Source of the DNA: Pseudomonas delhiensis
GTDB taxonomy: Bacteria > Pseudomonadota > Gammaproteobacteria > Pseudomonadales > Pseudomonadaceae
Assembly: GCF_900187975.1 (NCBI RefSeq)
Contig: NZ_FZPC01000010.1
Coordinates: 1-64,000 of the forward strand
Direction: 5' to 3'
Length of the DNA: 64,000 nucleotides
The position numbers and the translations under genes are program-made. The notes beneath the pieces were generated by a model. It was not told the origin of the DNA. It did no database searches and worked only from the letters and a program-made list of their open reading frames with translations. Below, piece after piece: positions 1 through 11,724 of this stretch. Within the stretch, counting starts at the first letter, position 1. Each line of letters opens with the position of its first letter.

Positions 1-15
1 ATGCTTTTTCATGGC

Positions 16-82
16 CTCACCCTCACTGTCGCTGGCCTCTTAGAATGCCACCGTGGCGCCTCGACGCCTCGGTGAGGGTGAG
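16..82. repeat. 11-bp inverted repeat at window start
   Basis: CTCACCCTCAC (16-26) is repeated as its exact reverse complement GTGAGGGTGAG (72-82), with a 45-base loop. No gene can be supported in the first 145 bases. The repeat lies beyond the 3' end of mltF and could be a stem-loop or the trace of a repeat element. No T-run follows it, so a terminator reading is weak. Confidence 0.4.
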
Positions 83-145
83 TCCATCCAATTACAGTTC
101 CAGGGGGGGAATGGTCGTAGGGCTCCGTCCGCGATGCTCTGCGCT

Positions 146-1931
<1,786 letters not shown>

Positions 1932-4900
1932 ATGCTGATCCTGCGCGGCGCTCCCGCCCTTTCCGCCTTCCGCCACGGCAAACTGCTCGACCTGCTCACC
2001 CGGCAGGTACCCGCTGTCACCGGGCTGTACGCCGAGTTTGCGCATTTCGCCGAGGTCAGTGGCGTGCTGACCGCCGATGAGGAACAGGTGCTCGGCCGGC
2101 TGCTGAAGTACGGCCCGAGCGTGCCGGTGCAGGAGCCCCGCGGCCGCCTGTTCCTGGTGGTGCCGCGCTTCGGCACCATCTCGCCGTGGTCGAGCAAGGC
2201 CACCGACATCGCCCACAACTGCGGCCTGGCGAAGCTCGAGCGCATCGAGCGCGGCATCGCCTACTACGTCGCCGGCGAGCTGTCCGAGGCCGATGCCGCG
2301 CAGGTCGCCGCGCGCCTGCATGACCGCATGACGCAACTGGTGCTGGCGAACATGGAAGAGGCCGCCGGCCTGTTCAGCCACGCCCAGCCCAAGCCACTGA
2401 CCGTGGTCGACATCCTCGGCGGCGGCCGCGCCGCGCTGGAAAAGGCCAACCTCGACCTGGGCCTGGCCCTGGCCGAGGACGAGATCGACTACCTGGTGAA
2501 GAGCTTCGTCGAGCTGGGCCGCAACCCCCACGACGTCGAGCTGATGATGTTCGCCCAGGCCAACTCCGAGCACTGCCGCCACAAGATCTTCAACGCCAGT
2601 TGGGACATCGACGGCCAGGCCCAGGACAAGAGCCTGTTCGGCATGATCAAGAACACCTTCGAGATGCATCGTGAAGGCGTGCTGTCCGCGTACAAGGACA
2701 ACGCCGCGGTGATGACCGGCTCGGTCGCCGGGCGCTTCTACCCCGACCCGCAGACCCGCCAGTACGGCGCCAGCGAACAGCCGGTGCACATCCTGATGAA
2801 GGTCGAGACGCACAACCATCCGACCGCCATCGCCCCCTTCCCCGGCGCCTCCACCGGCTCCGGCGGCGAGATCCGCGACGAAGGCGCCACCGGCCGCGGC
2901 GCCAAGCCCAAGGCCGGCCTGGTCGGCTTCACCGTCTCCAACCTGAACATCCCCGGCTACGAGCAGCCCTGGGAAGTGCCCTACGGCAAGCCCGAGCGCA
3001 TCGTCACCGCGCTGGACATCATGATCGAGGGCCCGCTGGGCGGCGCCGCGTTCAACAACGAGTTCGGCCGCCCCAACCTGACCGGCTACTTCCGTACCTT
3101 CGAGCAGGCCATCGCCACCCCCCGCGGCGAGGAAGTGCGCGGCTACCACAAGCCGATCATGATCGCCGGCGGCCTGGGCAACATCCGCGAAGACCACGTG
3201 CAGAAGGGCGAGATCTCGGTCGGCGCCAAACTGATCGTGCTCGGCGGCCCGGCCATGCTCATCGGCCTGGGCGGCGGCGCCGCCTCGTCCATGGCCACCG
3301 GCGCCAGCGCTGCCGACCTGGACTTCGCCTCGGTGCAGCGCGAGAACCCGGAAATGGAACGCCGCTGCCAGGAGGTCATCGACCGCTGCTGGCAGCTGGG
3401 CGAGCAGAACCCGATCAAGTTCATCCACGACGTCGGCGCCGGCGGCATCTCCAACGCCCTGCCGGAGCTGATCAACGACGGCGGCCGCGGCGGCCGCTTC
3501 GAACTGCGCGCGGTGCCCAACGACGAGCCGGGCATGAGCCCGCTGGAAATCTGGTGCAACGAATCCCAGGAGCGCTACGTGCTCTCGGTCGACGCCGCCG
3601 ACTTCGAGACCTTCAAGGCCATCTGCGAGCGCGAGCGCTGCCCGTTCGCGGTGGTCGGCGAGGCCACCGAGGAAAAACACCTGACCGTCGCCGACAGCCA
3701 CTTCGGCAACAAGCCGGTGGACATGCCGCTCGACGTGCTGCTCGGCAAGCCGCCGCGCATGCACCGCTCGGTCAGCCGTGAAGCGGAGGTCGGCGACGAC
3801 TTCAGCGCCGCCGCCCTGGACCTGGGCGAAGCCACCGAGCGCGTGCTGCGCCACCCGGCCGTGGCCAGCAAGAACTTCCTGATCACCATCGGCGACCGCA
3901 CCATCACCGGCCTGGTGGCCCGCGACCAGTTGGTCGGCCCCTGGCAGGTGCCGGTGGCCGACTGCGCCGTCACCGCCACCAGCTTCGACGTCTACACCGG
4001 CGAAGCCATGGCCATGGGCGAGCGCACCCCGCTGGCCCTGCTCGACGCCCCGGCCTCGGGCCGCATGGCCATCGGCGAGACCATCACCAACCTGGCCGCC
4101 GCGCCCATCGCCAGGATCGCCGACATCAAGCTGTCCGCCAACTGGATGGCCGCCGCCGGCCACCCGGGCGAGGACGCGCGCCTGTACGACACCGTCAAGG
4201 CGGTGGGCATGGAGCTGTGCCCGGCGCTGGGCATCACCATCCCGGTGGGCAAGGACTCCATGTCCATGAAGACCCGCTGGCAGGATGGCGAGGTGGAGAA
4301 GAGCGTCACCGCGCCCATGTCGCTGATCATCTCCGGCTTCGCCCCGGTCACCGACGTGCGCCGCACCCTCACCCCGCAACTGCGCCTGGACAAGGGCGAG
4401 ACCGACCTGATCCTGATCGACCTGGGCCGCGGCAAGAACCGCCTGGGCGGCTCGATCCTGGCGCAGACCTACGGCAAGCTCGGCCAGCAGGCCCCGGACG
4501 TCGACGACGCCGAGGACCTCAAGGCCTTCTTCGCGGTGATCCAGGGCCTCAACGCCGACGGCCACCTGCTGGCCTACCACGACCGTTCCGACGGCGGCTT
4601 GCTGGCCGCCGCCCTGGAAATGGCCTTCGCCGGCCACTGCGGCCTGGCCCTGCGCCTCGACGACCTGGCCTCCAGCCGCGAGGAACTCAATGCCGCGCTG
4701 TTCAGCGAAGAGCTGGGCGCGATCATCCAGGTCCGCGAAGCGGCCACCCCGGAAGTGCTGGCGCAGTTCAGCGCCGCCGGCCTGGGCGACTGCGTGGCGG
4801 TGATCGGCCAGCCGGTCAACGGCGACGCCATCGAGCTGGGCTTCAACGGCGAGCCGGTCTATAGCGCCGAGCGCCGCCTGCTGCAGCGCATCTGGAGCGA

Positions 4901-5828
4901 GACCAGCTACCAGATCCAGCGCCTGCGCGACAACGCCGACTGCGCCGACGAGGAATTCGACGGCCTGCTGGCCGAGGACAACCCCGGCCTGTCCGCCAAG
5001 CTCAGCTTCGACGTCAACGACGACATCGCCGCGCCCTACATCAGGAAGGGCGTGCGCCCGCAGGTGGCGATCCTCCGCGAGCAGGGCGTCAACGGCCAGG
5101 TGGAAATGGCCGCGGCCTTCGACCGCGCCGGCTTCGCCGCGGTGGACGTGCATATGAGCGACATCCTCGCCGGCCGCGTCAGCCTGGAAGACTTCAAGGG
5201 CCTGGTGGCCTGCGGCGGCTTCTCCTACGGCGACGTGCTCGGCGCCGGCGAAGGCTGGGCCAAGTCGATCCTGTTCAACGCCCGTGCCCGCGACGGCTTC
5301 CAGGCCTTCTTCGAGCGCAAGGACAGCTTCGCCCTGGGCGTGTGCAACGGTTGCCAGATGATGTCCAACCTGCACGAGCTGATCCCCGGCACCGAGTTCT
5401 GGCCGCACTTCGTGCGCAACCGCTCCGAGCAGTTCGAGGCGCGCGTGGCCGTGGTCCAGGTGCAGGAGTCGCAGTCGATCTTCCTGCAGGGCATGGCCGG
5501 TTCGCGCCTGCCCATCGCCATCGCCCACGGCGAAGGCCATGCGGAATACGAGAGCGAAGAGGCCCTACTGGAGTCCGACCTGTCCGGCTGCGTGGCGCTG
5601 CGCTTCGTCGACAACCACGGCAAGGTCACCGAGACCTACCCGGCCAACCCCAACGGCTCGCCGCGCGGCATCACCGGCCTGACCAGCCGCGACGGCCGCG
5701 TGACCATCATGATGCCGCACCCGGAGCGGGTGTTCCGCGCCGTGCAGAACTCCTGGCGCCCGGACGAGTGGCAGGAAGACGGCGGCTGGATGCGCATGTT
5801 CCGCAATGCCCGCGTCTGGGTGGGCTGA
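1932..5828 (+). CDS. purL: Phosphoribosylformylglycinamidine synthase (large single-chain type)
   Basis: PurL converts FGAR plus glutamine and ATP to FGAM in step four of purine synthesis. The 1298-residue protein has the usual length of the gammaproteobacterial single-chain enzyme: an N-terminal PurS-like segment, two AIR-synthase-like halves ([20 protein letters not shown] in the first) and a C-terminal class I glutaminase domain. The nucleophile is the first Cys of GVCNGCQMM (about residue 1138), and the His/Glu pair lies in MPHPERVFR near the C-terminus. The start MLILRGAP is chosen from family knowledge over an upstream in-frame ATG at 1779. A strong terminator follows directly. Confidence 0.97.
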   Translation: MLILRGAPALSAFRHGKLLDLLTRQVPAVTGLYAEFAHFAEVSGVLTADEEQVLGRLLKYGPSVPVQEPRGRLFLVVPRFGTISPWSSKATDIAHNCGLAKLERIERGIAYYVAGELSEADAAQVAARLHDRMTQLVLANMEEAAGLFSHAQPKPLTVVDILGGGRAALEKANLDLGLALAEDEIDYLVKSFVELGRNPHDVELMMFAQANSEHCRHKIFNASWDIDGQAQDKSLFGMIKNTFEMHREGVLSAYKDNAAVMTGSVAGRFYPDPQTRQYGASEQPVHILMKVETHNHPTAIAPFPGASTGSGGEIRDEGATGRGAKPKAGLVGFTVSNLNIPGYEQPWEVPYGKPERIVTALDIMIEGPLGGAAFNNEFGRPNLTGYFRTFEQAIATPRGEEVRGYHKPIMIAGGLGNIREDHVQKGEISVGAKLIVLGGPAMLIGLGGGAASSMATGASAADLDFASVQRENPEMERRCQEVIDRCWQLGEQNPIKFIHDVGAGGISNALPELINDGGRGGRFELRAVPNDEPGMSPLEIWCNESQERYVLSVDAADFETFKAICERERCPFAVVGEATEEKHLTVADSHFGNKPVDMPLDVLLGKPPRMHRSVSREAEVGDDFSAAALDLGEATERVLRHPAVASKNFLITIGDRTITGLVARDQLVGPWQVPVADCAVTATSFDVYTGEAMAMGERTPLALLDAPASGRMAIGETITNLAAAPIARIADIKLSANWMAAAGHPGEDARLYDTVKAVGMELCPALGITIPVGKDSMSMKTRWQDGEVEKSVTAPMSLIISGFAPVTDVRRTLTPQLRLDKGETDLILIDLGRGKNRLGGSILAQTYGKLGQQAPDVDDAEDLKAFFAVIQGLNADGHLLAYHDRSDGGLLAAALEMAFAGHCGLALRLDDLASSREELNAALFSEELGAIIQVREAATPEVLAQFSAAGLGDCVAVIGQPVNGDAIELGFNGEPVYSAERRLLQRIWSETSYQIQRLRDNADCADEEFDGLLAEDNPGLSAKLSFDVNDDIAAPYIRKGVRPQVAILREQGVNGQVEMAAAFDRAGFAAVDVHMSDILAGRVSLEDFKGLVACGGFSYGDVLGAGEGWAKSILFNARARDGFQAFFERKDSFALGVCNGCQMMSNLHELIPGTEFWPHFVRNRSEQFEARVAVVQVQESQSIFLQGMAGSRLPIAIAHGEGHAEYESEEALLESDLSGCVALRFVDNHGKVTETYPANPNGSPRGITGLTSRDGRVTIMMPHPERVFRAVQNSWRPDEWQEDGGWMRMFRNARVWVG

Positions 5829-5850
5829 GTTCGAGCCCGGGACGGGAACA

Positions 5851-5879
5851 GGGGAAGGCTTCGGCCTTCCCCTTTTTCG
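5851..5879 (+). terminator. Rho-independent terminator of purL
   Basis: GGGGAAGGC, a short TTCG-type loop and GCCTTCCCC, followed by TTTTTCG, lie 23 bases after the purL stop codon. The geometry is a textbook intrinsic terminator for the plus strand. Confidence 0.9.
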
Positions 5880-5924
5880 TTGTGGCGCCGTTTCTCCCGG
5901 GTCGATGGCGCGTGGGGCGGGCCA

Positions 5925-6107
5925 TCGCGGACGGAGTCCGCTCCTACGGGGGAGTGGCGTGGGTGGGGATGGCGTAGGGCGCATAACGCCTAAAGCGTTA
6001 TCCGCCATTTTTCATCGGGCTTCGGTGCATTGGCCGGCGGCGGATAACCGCGAACGGTTATGCGCCCTACGGTCGAGCGCGGGTGTAGGAGCGGACTCCG
6101 TCCGCGA
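5925..6107. repeat. REP-like palindromes, both families
   Basis: The purL-CDGSH gap (5829-6145) holds four units: a TCGCGGAC...GTCCGCTCCTAC unit at 5925-5947, a GTAGGGCGCATAAC...GTTATCCGCC unit at 5974-6006, its inverted partner GGCGGATAACCG...CGCCCTAC at 6039-6070, and TGTAGGAGCGGACTCCGTCC at 6084-6107. Outer and inner pairs are in opposite orientation, so the group is nested like a BIME. No coding capacity is evident. Confidence 0.85.
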
Positions 6108-6145
6108 TAATCACTGCTACGGGAATCCTGGAAGAGGAGGGGGCA

Positions 6146-6406
6146 TTGGCCGAGTCGGAGATACTTCCCGAAGTCCGCCACGTGGAGGCCGGCCAGGCTC
6201 TGCGCCTGTGCCGTTGCGGCCGTTCGCCGACACTGCCGGATTGCCCGGCGGACTGCGCCCGGGCGCTGGTGTGGGTCGCGCCGCGCGAGCAGTTCCTGCT
6301 GCTCTGCCGCTGCGGCCGTTCGGCCGACCTGCCTTACTGCGATGGCAGCCACGCGCCCCCCACCGAAGGTTGGGCTGGGCGCTGGCGGCGCTTTATCGGA
6401 AAGTGA
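6146..6406 (+). CDS. Two-motif CDGSH-type iron-sulfur protein
   Basis: This 86-residue protein contains two copies of the CDGSH ligand pattern (C-x-C-x8-C-x3-H). The second, CRCGRSADLPYCDGSH, is canonical and should bind a [2Fe-2S] cluster of mitoNEET type. The first, CRCGRSPTLPDCPADC, keeps the spacing exactly but has Cys where the His ligand should be. The function of bacterial tandem-CDGSH proteins is redox or cluster transfer in general terms; nothing here names a partner. The start is TTG at 6146, supported by GAGGAGGG just upstream. The gene stands alone between REP elements and a 190-base gap in which I see nothing. Confidence 0.8.
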   Translation: MAESEILPEVRHVEAGQALRLCRCGRSPTLPDCPADCARALVWVAPREQFLLLCRCGRSADLPYCDGSHAPPTEGWAGRWRRFIGK

Positions 6407-6596
6407 TTTCGACTGAATCTGCACTCCATCACGTTTTACAAATCTTGGGAATTTTCCTCCAGAACGTGAAGGCAATCGCGCTGTCGAAATTTGCCGAGCA
6501 TGACCGTCGAGTCAATGGAGGCAAAATGCCACCACCTGTGGCAGCATTCGCTCCTCGACTCCCCACCCGGTCCCGTTTTCCGCCACGGAGCGTCCG

Positions 6597-6914
6597 ATGT
6601 ACAAACTCTGCTTCTATGTTCCCGAGACTCACCTGGAGACGGTGAAGAAAGCGGTGTTCGCCGCAGGTGCAGGACGCATCGGTGCCTATGACAGTTGCTG
6701 CTGGCAGGCCCTCGGCCAGGGCCAGTTCCGCCCGCTGCAGGGCAGCAATCCCTTCCTCGGCGCGGCCGGCCTGCTCGAGCAGGTGGCCGAGTGGAAGGTG
6801 GAGATGGTGGTGGCCGACGAGCTGATCCACGACTCGGTCAAGGCGCTCAAGGCCGCGCACCCCTACGAGACACCGGCCTTCGAAGTGTGGCGGCTGTCGG
6901 ACATGGTGTTCTAG
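6597..6914 (+). CDS. NIF3/CutA-like small protein (YqfO-type)
   Basis: A 105-residue protein starting MYKLCFYVPETHLETVKKAV. It matches the small stand-alone family annotated as NGG1p-interacting factor 3 or YqfO-like, which resembles the CutA/PII-like insert domain of NIF3 proteins. The conserved motifs GRIGAYDSCCW and HPYETPAFEVW are visible. Its biochemical role is not established. The ATG is well placed, with CGTCCG before it and no strong Shine-Dalgarno. It is followed by a bidirectional terminator shared with the convergent L,D-transpeptidase gene. Confidence 0.85.
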   Translation: MYKLCFYVPETHLETVKKAVFAAGAGRIGAYDSCCWQALGQGQFRPLQGSNPFLGAAGLLEQVAEWKVEMVVADELIHDSVKALKAAHPYETPAFEVWRLSDMVF

Positions 6915-6927
6915 CCGCCGCGGACAT

Positions 6928-6954
6928 TAAAAAAGGCGCCCTCGGGCGCCTTTT
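6928..6954. terminator. Bidirectional terminator
   Basis: GGCGCC-CTCG-GGCGCC (stem 6935-6950) is flanked by A6 on the left and TTTTCC on the right. It can terminate the NIF3-like gene on the plus strand and the L,D-transpeptidase gene on the minus strand, whose stop is at 6966. Confidence 0.85.
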
Positions 6955-6965
6955 CCGTTCTCCGC

Positions 6966-7466
6966 TCAGGGGCGGATCTCGATCAGCGTGCCGTCCTTGA
7001 CCAGGCTCCAGACCTCCCGCATGTCCGGGTTGGTCATGGCGATGCAGCCGTTGGTCCAGTCCAGGGTGGAGAAGTACCACTCCGGGTACTCGTCGCTCAG
7101 CGGGGTGCCGTGGATCATGATCATGCCGCCGGGCGACAGGCCCTTCTCGCGGGCGCGCACCACGTCGCGGGCATTGGGGTAGGAGATGTGCATGGACAGG
7201 TTGAACTTGTCGCTGGTCTTGCGCCAGTCGATCCAGTAGAAGCCTTCCGGCGTGCGGTTGTCGCCCTCGGCCAGCTTGGTGCCGCGCGGGCTCTTGCCCA
7301 GGGAGATGCGGTAGCTCTTGAGGATCTTGCCGTTGCTCAGCAGGTGCAGCTTGTGCTCGGACTTGAGCACCAGCACCTTGTCGATGCGGCCTTCCAGGGT
7401 CGGCGTCGCATTGGCCTGCGAGAAGGCGGCAAAGGTCAGGCACAGAAAGGCAAGCAGCCAGCGCAT
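6966..7466 (-). CDS. Periplasmic L,D-transpeptidase (YkuD domain)
   Basis: The protein has 166 residues, with an N-terminal signal peptide (MRWLLAFLCLTFAAFSQANA) followed by a YkuD catalytic domain. The hallmark IHGTP...TNGCIAMTN is present, with the catalytic Cys in NGCIA and the His in IHGT. L,D-transpeptidases form 3-3 crosslinks in peptidoglycan or anchor lipoproteins to it. Small single-domain forms like this one lack the LysM domain of the Ldt/ErfK group, so the exact reaction is open. The start is chosen at the ATG that begins the signal peptide; longer upstream frames are not supported. It lies 59 bases downstream of the NUDIX gene on the same strand and may be co-transcribed with it. 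Confidence 0.9.
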   Translation of the reverse strand: MRWLLAFLCLTFAAFSQANATPTLEGRIDKVLVLKSEHKLHLLSNGKILKSYRISLGKSPRGTKLAEGDNRTPEGFYWIDWRKTSDKFNLSMHISYPNARDVVRAREKGLSPGGMIMIHGTPLSDEYPEWYFSTLDWTNGCIAMTNPDMREVWSLVKDGTLIEIRP

Positions 7467-7525
7467 GGAAAGACGATCCCCCGGATGTTCGATAAAGCGC
7501 CGCGATGCACGGCCCTGCAAAGTGT

Positions 7526-8080
7526 TCAGGTCTTCTTGTGGTGGCCCGGCATGGGTGCTATGGCCTCGTTGCGCACCGGGAAGTCCTGCCTCTGCCGGTC
7601 GCTGAAGTAGCATTCTAAGGTACGGCCCACGGTGGGGAAAGCCAGCTCCGACCAGGGAATCGCCGATTCTTCGAACAGGCCCACCTCCAGGCTTTCCTCG
7701 CCGGCGGCGAAGTCCAGGTCGGCCAGCTCGGCGCGGAAGAACATGTACACCTGGCTGATGTGCGGCAGGTCGAACAGGGTATAGAGCTGCAACTGGCGGA
7801 CGCGGGCGCAGGCTTCCTCCAGCGTCTCGCGGGCGGCGGCCTGCTCGAGGGTCTCGCCGTTCTCCATGAAGCCCGCCGGCAGCGTCCAGAAGCCCTGGCG
7901 CGGGGCGATGGCGCGGCGGCACAGGAGGATGCGCCCCTCCCACACTGGCAGGCAGCCTGCGACGATGCGCGGGTTCTGGTAATGCACCGTCTGGCACTGG
8001 TCGCAGACATAGCGTGGCCGGTTGTCGCCGCTGGGGATGCGCAGGCTCACGCTGGCGCCGCACTGACTGCAGAATTTCAT
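7526..8080 (-). CDS. NUDIX hydrolase with N-terminal zinc ribbon
   Basis: A 184-residue protein. Residues 1-30 contain a zinc ribbon (CSQCG ... CDQCQ), and the rest is a NUDIX fold with a complete Nudix box ([22 protein letters not shown], split around residues 75-96; key residues G, E, RE, EE). Zinc-ribbon NUDIX proteins of this kind resemble the NADH pyrophosphatase NudC group but are shorter and lack its C-terminal SQPWPFPxS signature, so the substrate is not predictable. The start at MKFCSQCG is chosen because the upstream extension carries no family sequence. It is divergent from the second NUDIX gene. Confidence 0.9.
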   Translation of the reverse strand: MKFCSQCGASVSLRIPSGDNRPRYVCDQCQTVHYQNPRIVAGCLPVWEGRILLCRRAIAPRQGFWTLPAGFMENGETLEQAAARETLEEACARVRQLQLYTLFDLPHISQVYMFFRAELADLDFAAGEESLEVGLFEESAIPWSELAFPTVGRTLECYFSDRQRQDFPVRNEAIAPMPGHHKKT

Positions 8081-8217
8081 GCACTTTCCCTGGGAATCGA
8101 TCTTGCCATCTTGCTCGCCGGAAGGCCCGCGCAGCAAGGGGGTGGGGCTTGGGGCGAGGCCGCCTTTCATGCCATGATTCCATAATTGAGCGAATGCCTT
8201 ACACGCAGGATGTCCGC

Positions 8218-8814
8218 ATGCTGGACGAGCTGCGCCGGCGTATCACGGCGCACACCCCACAGGACCTGAACAGCGAGCAGCGCTTCCCCGAAGCGGCGGT
8301 GCTGCTGCCCATCACCCCCAGCGAGGAGCTGGTGCTGACCCTGCGCGCCACCGGCTTGTCCACCCACAGCGGCGAGGTGGCCTTCCCCGGCGGGCGGCGC
8401 GACCCCGAGGACGTCGACCTGATCCACACCGCCCTGCGCGAGGCCGAGGAGGAGATCGCCCTGCCGCCGAGCCTGGTGGAGGTGGTCGGGCCGCTGAGCA
8501 CCCTGGTCTCGCGCCACGGCATCAAGGTGACGCCGTTCGTCGGTTTCGTACCCGACTTCGTCGAGTACACCCCCAACGATGGCGAGATCGCCGCGGTGTT
8601 CAAGGTGCCGCTGGAGTTCTTCCGCGGCGACCCGCGGGAAATGACCCACCGCATCGACTACTTCGGGCGCAGCTGGTACGTGCCCAGCTACCGCTTCGGT
8701 GAGTACAAGATCTGGGGCCTGTCGGCGATCATGGTCGTCGAGCTGGTCAACCTGCTGTTCGATGAGCCCATCGACCTGCACCAAGCGCCGCCGCAATTCA
8801 TCAAGCTCAGCTGA
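8218..8814 (+). CDS. CoA-pyrophosphatase-type NUDIX hydrolase
   Basis: The 198-residue protein has the UPF0035/NudL-type pattern. [19 protein letters not shown] is followed by a Nudix box in which [10 protein letters not shown] supplies the metal-binding glutamates. Such enzymes hydrolyse CoA and related diphosphates to 3',5'-ADP and phosphopantetheine. Two starts are possible: ATG at 8194 ([10 protein letters not shown]) and ATG at 8218 (MLDELRRR). The second is preferred because AGGA sits seven bases before it. It is followed after 39 bases by the gamma-carbonic anhydrase gene and probably co-transcribed with it. Confidence 0.88.
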   Translation: MLDELRRRITAHTPQDLNSEQRFPEAAVLLPITPSEELVLTLRATGLSTHSGEVAFPGGRRDPEDVDLIHTALREAEEEIALPPSLVEVVGPLSTLVSRHGIKVTPFVGFVPDFVEYTPNDGEIAAVFKVPLEFFRGDPREMTHRIDYFGRSWYVPSYRFGEYKIWGLSAIMVVELVNLLFDEPIDLHQAPPQFIKLS

Positions 8815-8853
8815 GCGGCGCGGTACGACAACAAGATGCCTGAGGAGCCACCG

Positions 8854-9378
8854 ATGAAATACCGCCTGGGCGATGCCCGAGTCGAAACCCACCCCGACAG
8901 CTGGATCGCGCCGAACGCCGCGGTGATCGGCAAGGTGCGCCTGGACGCCGGCGCCAGCGTCTGGTTCAACGCCGTGCTGCGGGGCGACAACGAGCTGATC
9001 CACATCGGCGAGAACAGCAACGTCCAGGACGGCACCGTGATGCACACCGACATGGGCTTCCCGCTGAACATCGGCAAGGGCGTGACCATCGGCCACAACG
9101 TCATGCTGCACGGCTGCACGGTGGACGACTACAGCCTGATCGGCATCAACGCCGTGGTGCTCAACGGCGCGAAGATCGGCAAGTACTGCATCATCGGCGC
9201 CAACTCGCTGATCCCCGAGGGCAAGGTGATCCCCGACGGCTCGCTGGTCATGGGCTCGCCCGGCAAGGTGGTGCGCGAGCTGACCGAGCAGCAGAAGAAG
9301 ATGCTCGAGGCCAGCGCCGCCCACTACGTGCACAACGCCCAGCGCTACGCCCGCGACCTGGTCGAGCAGGAAGCATGA
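8854..9378 (+). CDS. Gamma-class carbonic anhydrase-like hexapeptide protein
   Basis: This 174-residue left-handed beta-helix protein belongs to the gamma-carbonic anhydrase/YrdA family. It shows hexapeptide repeats ([29 protein letters not shown]) and the metal-binding histidines in MHTDMG and GHNVMLHG. Many YrdA-like members have weak or undetected carbonic anhydrase activity, so the assignment is to family rather than a proven reaction. The start MKYRLGD is preceded by GAGGAG, which argues against the in-frame ATG 18 bases upstream. It overlaps the next gene by four bases (ATGA). Confidence 0.92.
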   Translation: MKYRLGDARVETHPDSWIAPNAAVIGKVRLDAGASVWFNAVLRGDNELIHIGENSNVQDGTVMHTDMGFPLNIGKGVTIGHNVMLHGCTVDDYSLIGINAVVLNGAKIGKYCIIGANSLIPEGKVIPDGSLVMGSPGKVVRELTEQQKKMLEASAAHYVHNAQRYARDLVEQEA

Positions 9379-9563
9379 GCCAGGAACGCCCGGTGGCCTC
9401 GCCCTGCGTCTACGTCTGCACCCTGGACGAGCAGGACCTGTGCATCGGCTGCCAGCGCACGGCGGACGAGATCACCCGCTGGGGCCGCATGGACAACGAC
9501 GAGCGCCGCGAGGTGCTGCGCCAGTGCCACGAGCGCGCCCGCGAACAGGGCGTGCTGCTCTAG
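9375..9563 (+). CDS. DUF1289 family small cysteine-rich protein
   Basis: A 62-residue protein with the DUF1289 pattern [21 protein letters not shown] followed by an EITRWGRM segment (Fe-S-like spacing of four cysteines; quoted stretch runs about residues 9-29). The function is unknown; the cysteine arrangement suggests metal binding. Translation is coupled to the carbonic anhydrase gene through the ATGA overlap, and the order gamma-CA, DUF1289, purT matches what I recall in P. aeruginosa. Confidence 0.9.
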   Translation: MSQERPVASPCVYVCTLDEQDLCIGCQRTADEITRWGRMDNDERREVLRQCHERAREQGVLL

Positions 9564-9601
9564 CGCGCCGACAGAACATCCCCTTCCCGAGGTTGCACGC
9601 A

Positions 9602-10783
9602 ATGCCCCGTATTGGAACCCCCCTGTCGCCCACGGCGACCCGCGTACTGCTCTGTGGCTCCGGCGAGCTGGGCAAGGAAGTGGTGATCGAACTGCAACGC
9701 CTGGGCTGCGAAGTGATCGCCTGCGACCGCTACGCCGACGCTCCGGCCATGCAGGTGGCGCACCGCAGCCACGTGCTGAGCATGCTCGACGGCGCCGCCC
9801 TGCGCGCGGTGATCGAGCAGGAGAAGCCGCACTACATAGTCCCGGAGATCGAGGCCATCGCCACCGCCACCCTGGTCGAGCTGGAGGCCGAAGGCTACAC
9901 CGTGGTGCCCAGCGCCCGCGCCGCGCAGCTGACCATGAACCGCGAGGGCATCCGCCGCCTGGCCGCCGAGGAGCTGGGCCTGCCCACCTCGCCGTACCAC
10001 TTCGCCGACAGCTACGAGGACTATGCCGCCGGCGTCGCCGCCGTGGGCTACCCCTGCGTGGTCAAGCCGATCATGAGTTCCTCGGGCAAGGGCCAGAGCG
10101 TGCTCAAGTCCGACGCCGACCTCAAGGCCGCCTGGGACTACGCCCAGGAAGGCGGCCGCGCCGGCAAGGGGCGGGTCATCGTCGAAGGCTTCATCGACTT
10201 CGACTACGAGATCACCCTGCTCACCGTGCGCCACGTCGGCGGCACCACCTTCTGCGCGCCCATCGGCCACCGCCAGGTGAAGGGCGACTACCACGAGTCC
10301 TGGCAGCCTCAGGCCATGAGCCCGAAGGCCCTGGCCGAGTCGGAGCGGGTGGCCAGGGCGGTCACCGAGGCCCTGGGCGGCCGCGGCCTGTTCGGCGTCG
10401 AGCTGTTCGTCAAGGGCGACCAGGTGTGGTTCAGCGAAGTCTCGCCGCGCCCCCACGACACCGGCCTGGTCACCCTGATCTCCCAGGACCTCTCCGAGTT
10501 CGCCCTGCACGCGCGGGCCATCCTCGGCCTGCCGATCCCGGCGATCCGCCAGTTCGGGCCCTCGGCCTCGGCGGTGATCCTGGTGGAAGGCGAGTCGCGG
10601 CAGGTCAGCTTCGGCAACCTGGGCGCCGCGCTGACCGAGCCGGACAGCGCCCTGCGCCTGTTCGGCAAGCCGGAAGTCTCCGGCCAGCGGCGCATGGGCG
10701 TGGCCCTGGCGCGCGCCGAGTCCGTCGAGGAAGCGCGGGCCAAGGCCACCCGTTCGGCCGAGGCGGTGGTCATCGAGCTGTGA
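9602..10783 (+). CDS. purT: Formate-dependent GAR transformylase 2
   Basis: PurT makes formyl-GAR from GAR, formate and ATP, an alternative to the folate-dependent PurN step of purine synthesis. The 393-residue length is typical. The N-terminal [17 protein letters not shown] is the pre-ATP-grasp signature, followed by [14 protein letters not shown] in the ATP-grasp domain and the [22 protein letters not shown] region (about residues 265-286). The start [17 protein letters not shown] follows 38 bases after the DUF1289 stop. It overlaps the GTG start of the next gene, so the two are likely translationally coupled. Confidence 0.96.
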   Translation: MPRIGTPLSPTATRVLLCGSGELGKEVVIELQRLGCEVIACDRYADAPAMQVAHRSHVLSMLDGAALRAVIEQEKPHYIVPEIEAIATATLVELEAEGYTVVPSARAAQLTMNREGIRRLAAEELGLPTSPYHFADSYEDYAAGVAAVGYPCVVKPIMSSSGKGQSVLKSDADLKAAWDYAQEGGRAGKGRVIVEGFIDFDYEITLLTVRHVGGTTFCAPIGHRQVKGDYHESWQPQAMSPKALAESERVARAVTEALGGRGLFGVELFVKGDQVWFSEVSPRPHDTGLVTLISQDLSEFALHARAILGLPIPAIRQFGPSASAVILVEGESRQVSFGNLGAALTEPDSALRLFGKPEVSGQRRMGVALARAESVEEARAKATRSAEAVVIEL

Positions 10784-11511
10784 ACCGCCTGGCGGGGCTG
10801 GCCTGGTGGGCGGCGGCGCTGCCGCTGATGCCGCTGGCCCTGCCACTGGCCGTGCGCACCCGGCGCACGGCCCTGCGCCTGGCGCCGGCGGCCGGTTCCC
10901 GCGAGGGGCTGGCCGGCGCCGAACTTCCCGGCGAACCGCTGCGGCTGCTGTTGCTCGGCGAGTCGACCGTCGCCGGCGTCGGCGCCTCCTGCCTGGATTT
11001 CGCCCTGGCCGGCCGCCTGGCTATTGCCCTGGCGGCGCGACTGCAGCGGCCGGTGGCCTGGCGGGCGTTGGGGGAGAACGGCATCACCGCGAGCGAAGCC
11101 TGCGAGCGCCTGCTGCCGCTGGCCGACGGGCGCTACGACCTGGTGGCGCTGGTCTTCGGCGTCAACGACACCACCCATTTCAGTTCCAGCGAGCGCTGGC
11201 AGGCATCCATCGCCCGCCTGGTCGGGCATTTCCAGGCCGGCGGCGCGCGGGTGGTGTGCACCGCCGTGCCGCCGCTGCGGCATTTCAGCGCCTTGCCCTG
11301 GCTGTTGCGGCAATTGCTGGGCTGGCGTGCGGCCTTGCTGGACCGCCAACTGCGGACATTGGTCACCGCCGAAGGTGCCGGTTATTGCGCGGTGGGGTTG
11401 GAGATGCAGCCGCAGTACCTGGCCATCGATGGCTATCACCCGTCGGCGCTGGGCTACCAGGTGTGGGGCGAACATCTGGCGGACTGGCTGGTGGCCGCGG
11501 ACCGCGCCTGA
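10780..11511 (+). CDS. SGNH-fold esterase/hydrolase with N-terminal anchor
   Basis: A 243-residue protein starting GTG at 10780 inside the purT stop codon (GTGA overlap). Residues 1-25 are hydrophobic and could be a membrane anchor. The remainder shows the SGNH/GDSL blocks: GESTVAGVG (nucleophile Ser in block I), ENGITASEA (Asn/Gly block), VFGVNDTTH (block III) and DGYHPSALG (Asp-His of block V). This supports a serine esterase or lipase-like hydrolase; the substrate cannot be told. The ATG-initiated frame from 10426 is rejected because it lies within purT. Confidence 0.85.
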   Translation: MNRLAGLAWWAAALPLMPLALPLAVRTRRTALRLAPAAGSREGLAGAELPGEPLRLLLLGESTVAGVGASCLDFALAGRLAIALAARLQRPVAWRALGENGITASEACERLLPLADGRYDLVALVFGVNDTTHFSSSERWQASIARLVGHFQAGGARVVCTAVPPLRHFSALPWLLRQLLGWRAALLDRQLRTLVTAEGAGYCAVGLEMQPQYLAIDGYHPSALGYQVWGEHLADWLVAADRA

Positions 11512-11518
11512 TGCCGGA

Positions 11519-11709
11519 TCGCGGATGGAATCCGCTCCTACAGGTCCCCGGGAGACACGGTATTCCTTCCCCGTAGGAGCGGACCTTGTCCGCGATAGCC
11601 GGAGGTTCCGGCGCGATTCGCGGATGAGATCCGCTCCTACGATGGTATTTCCGCTGCTCTTGTAGGAGCGGGCCCTGCCCGCGATTCGCGCGCAGGGCGC
11701 GCTCCTACA
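11519..11709. repeat. Cluster of TGTAGGAGCG REP-like palindromes
   Basis: Units lie at 11519-11542, 11572-11595, 11618-11640, and a complete inverted pair at 11661-11709 (TGTAGGAGCGGGCCCTGCCC ... CGCTCCTACA). Orientation alternates. The cluster fills the space between the convergent SGNH and MFS genes and could act as a transcription barrier. Confidence 0.85.
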
Positions 11710-11724
11710 GGGGATCGCCGCCGA

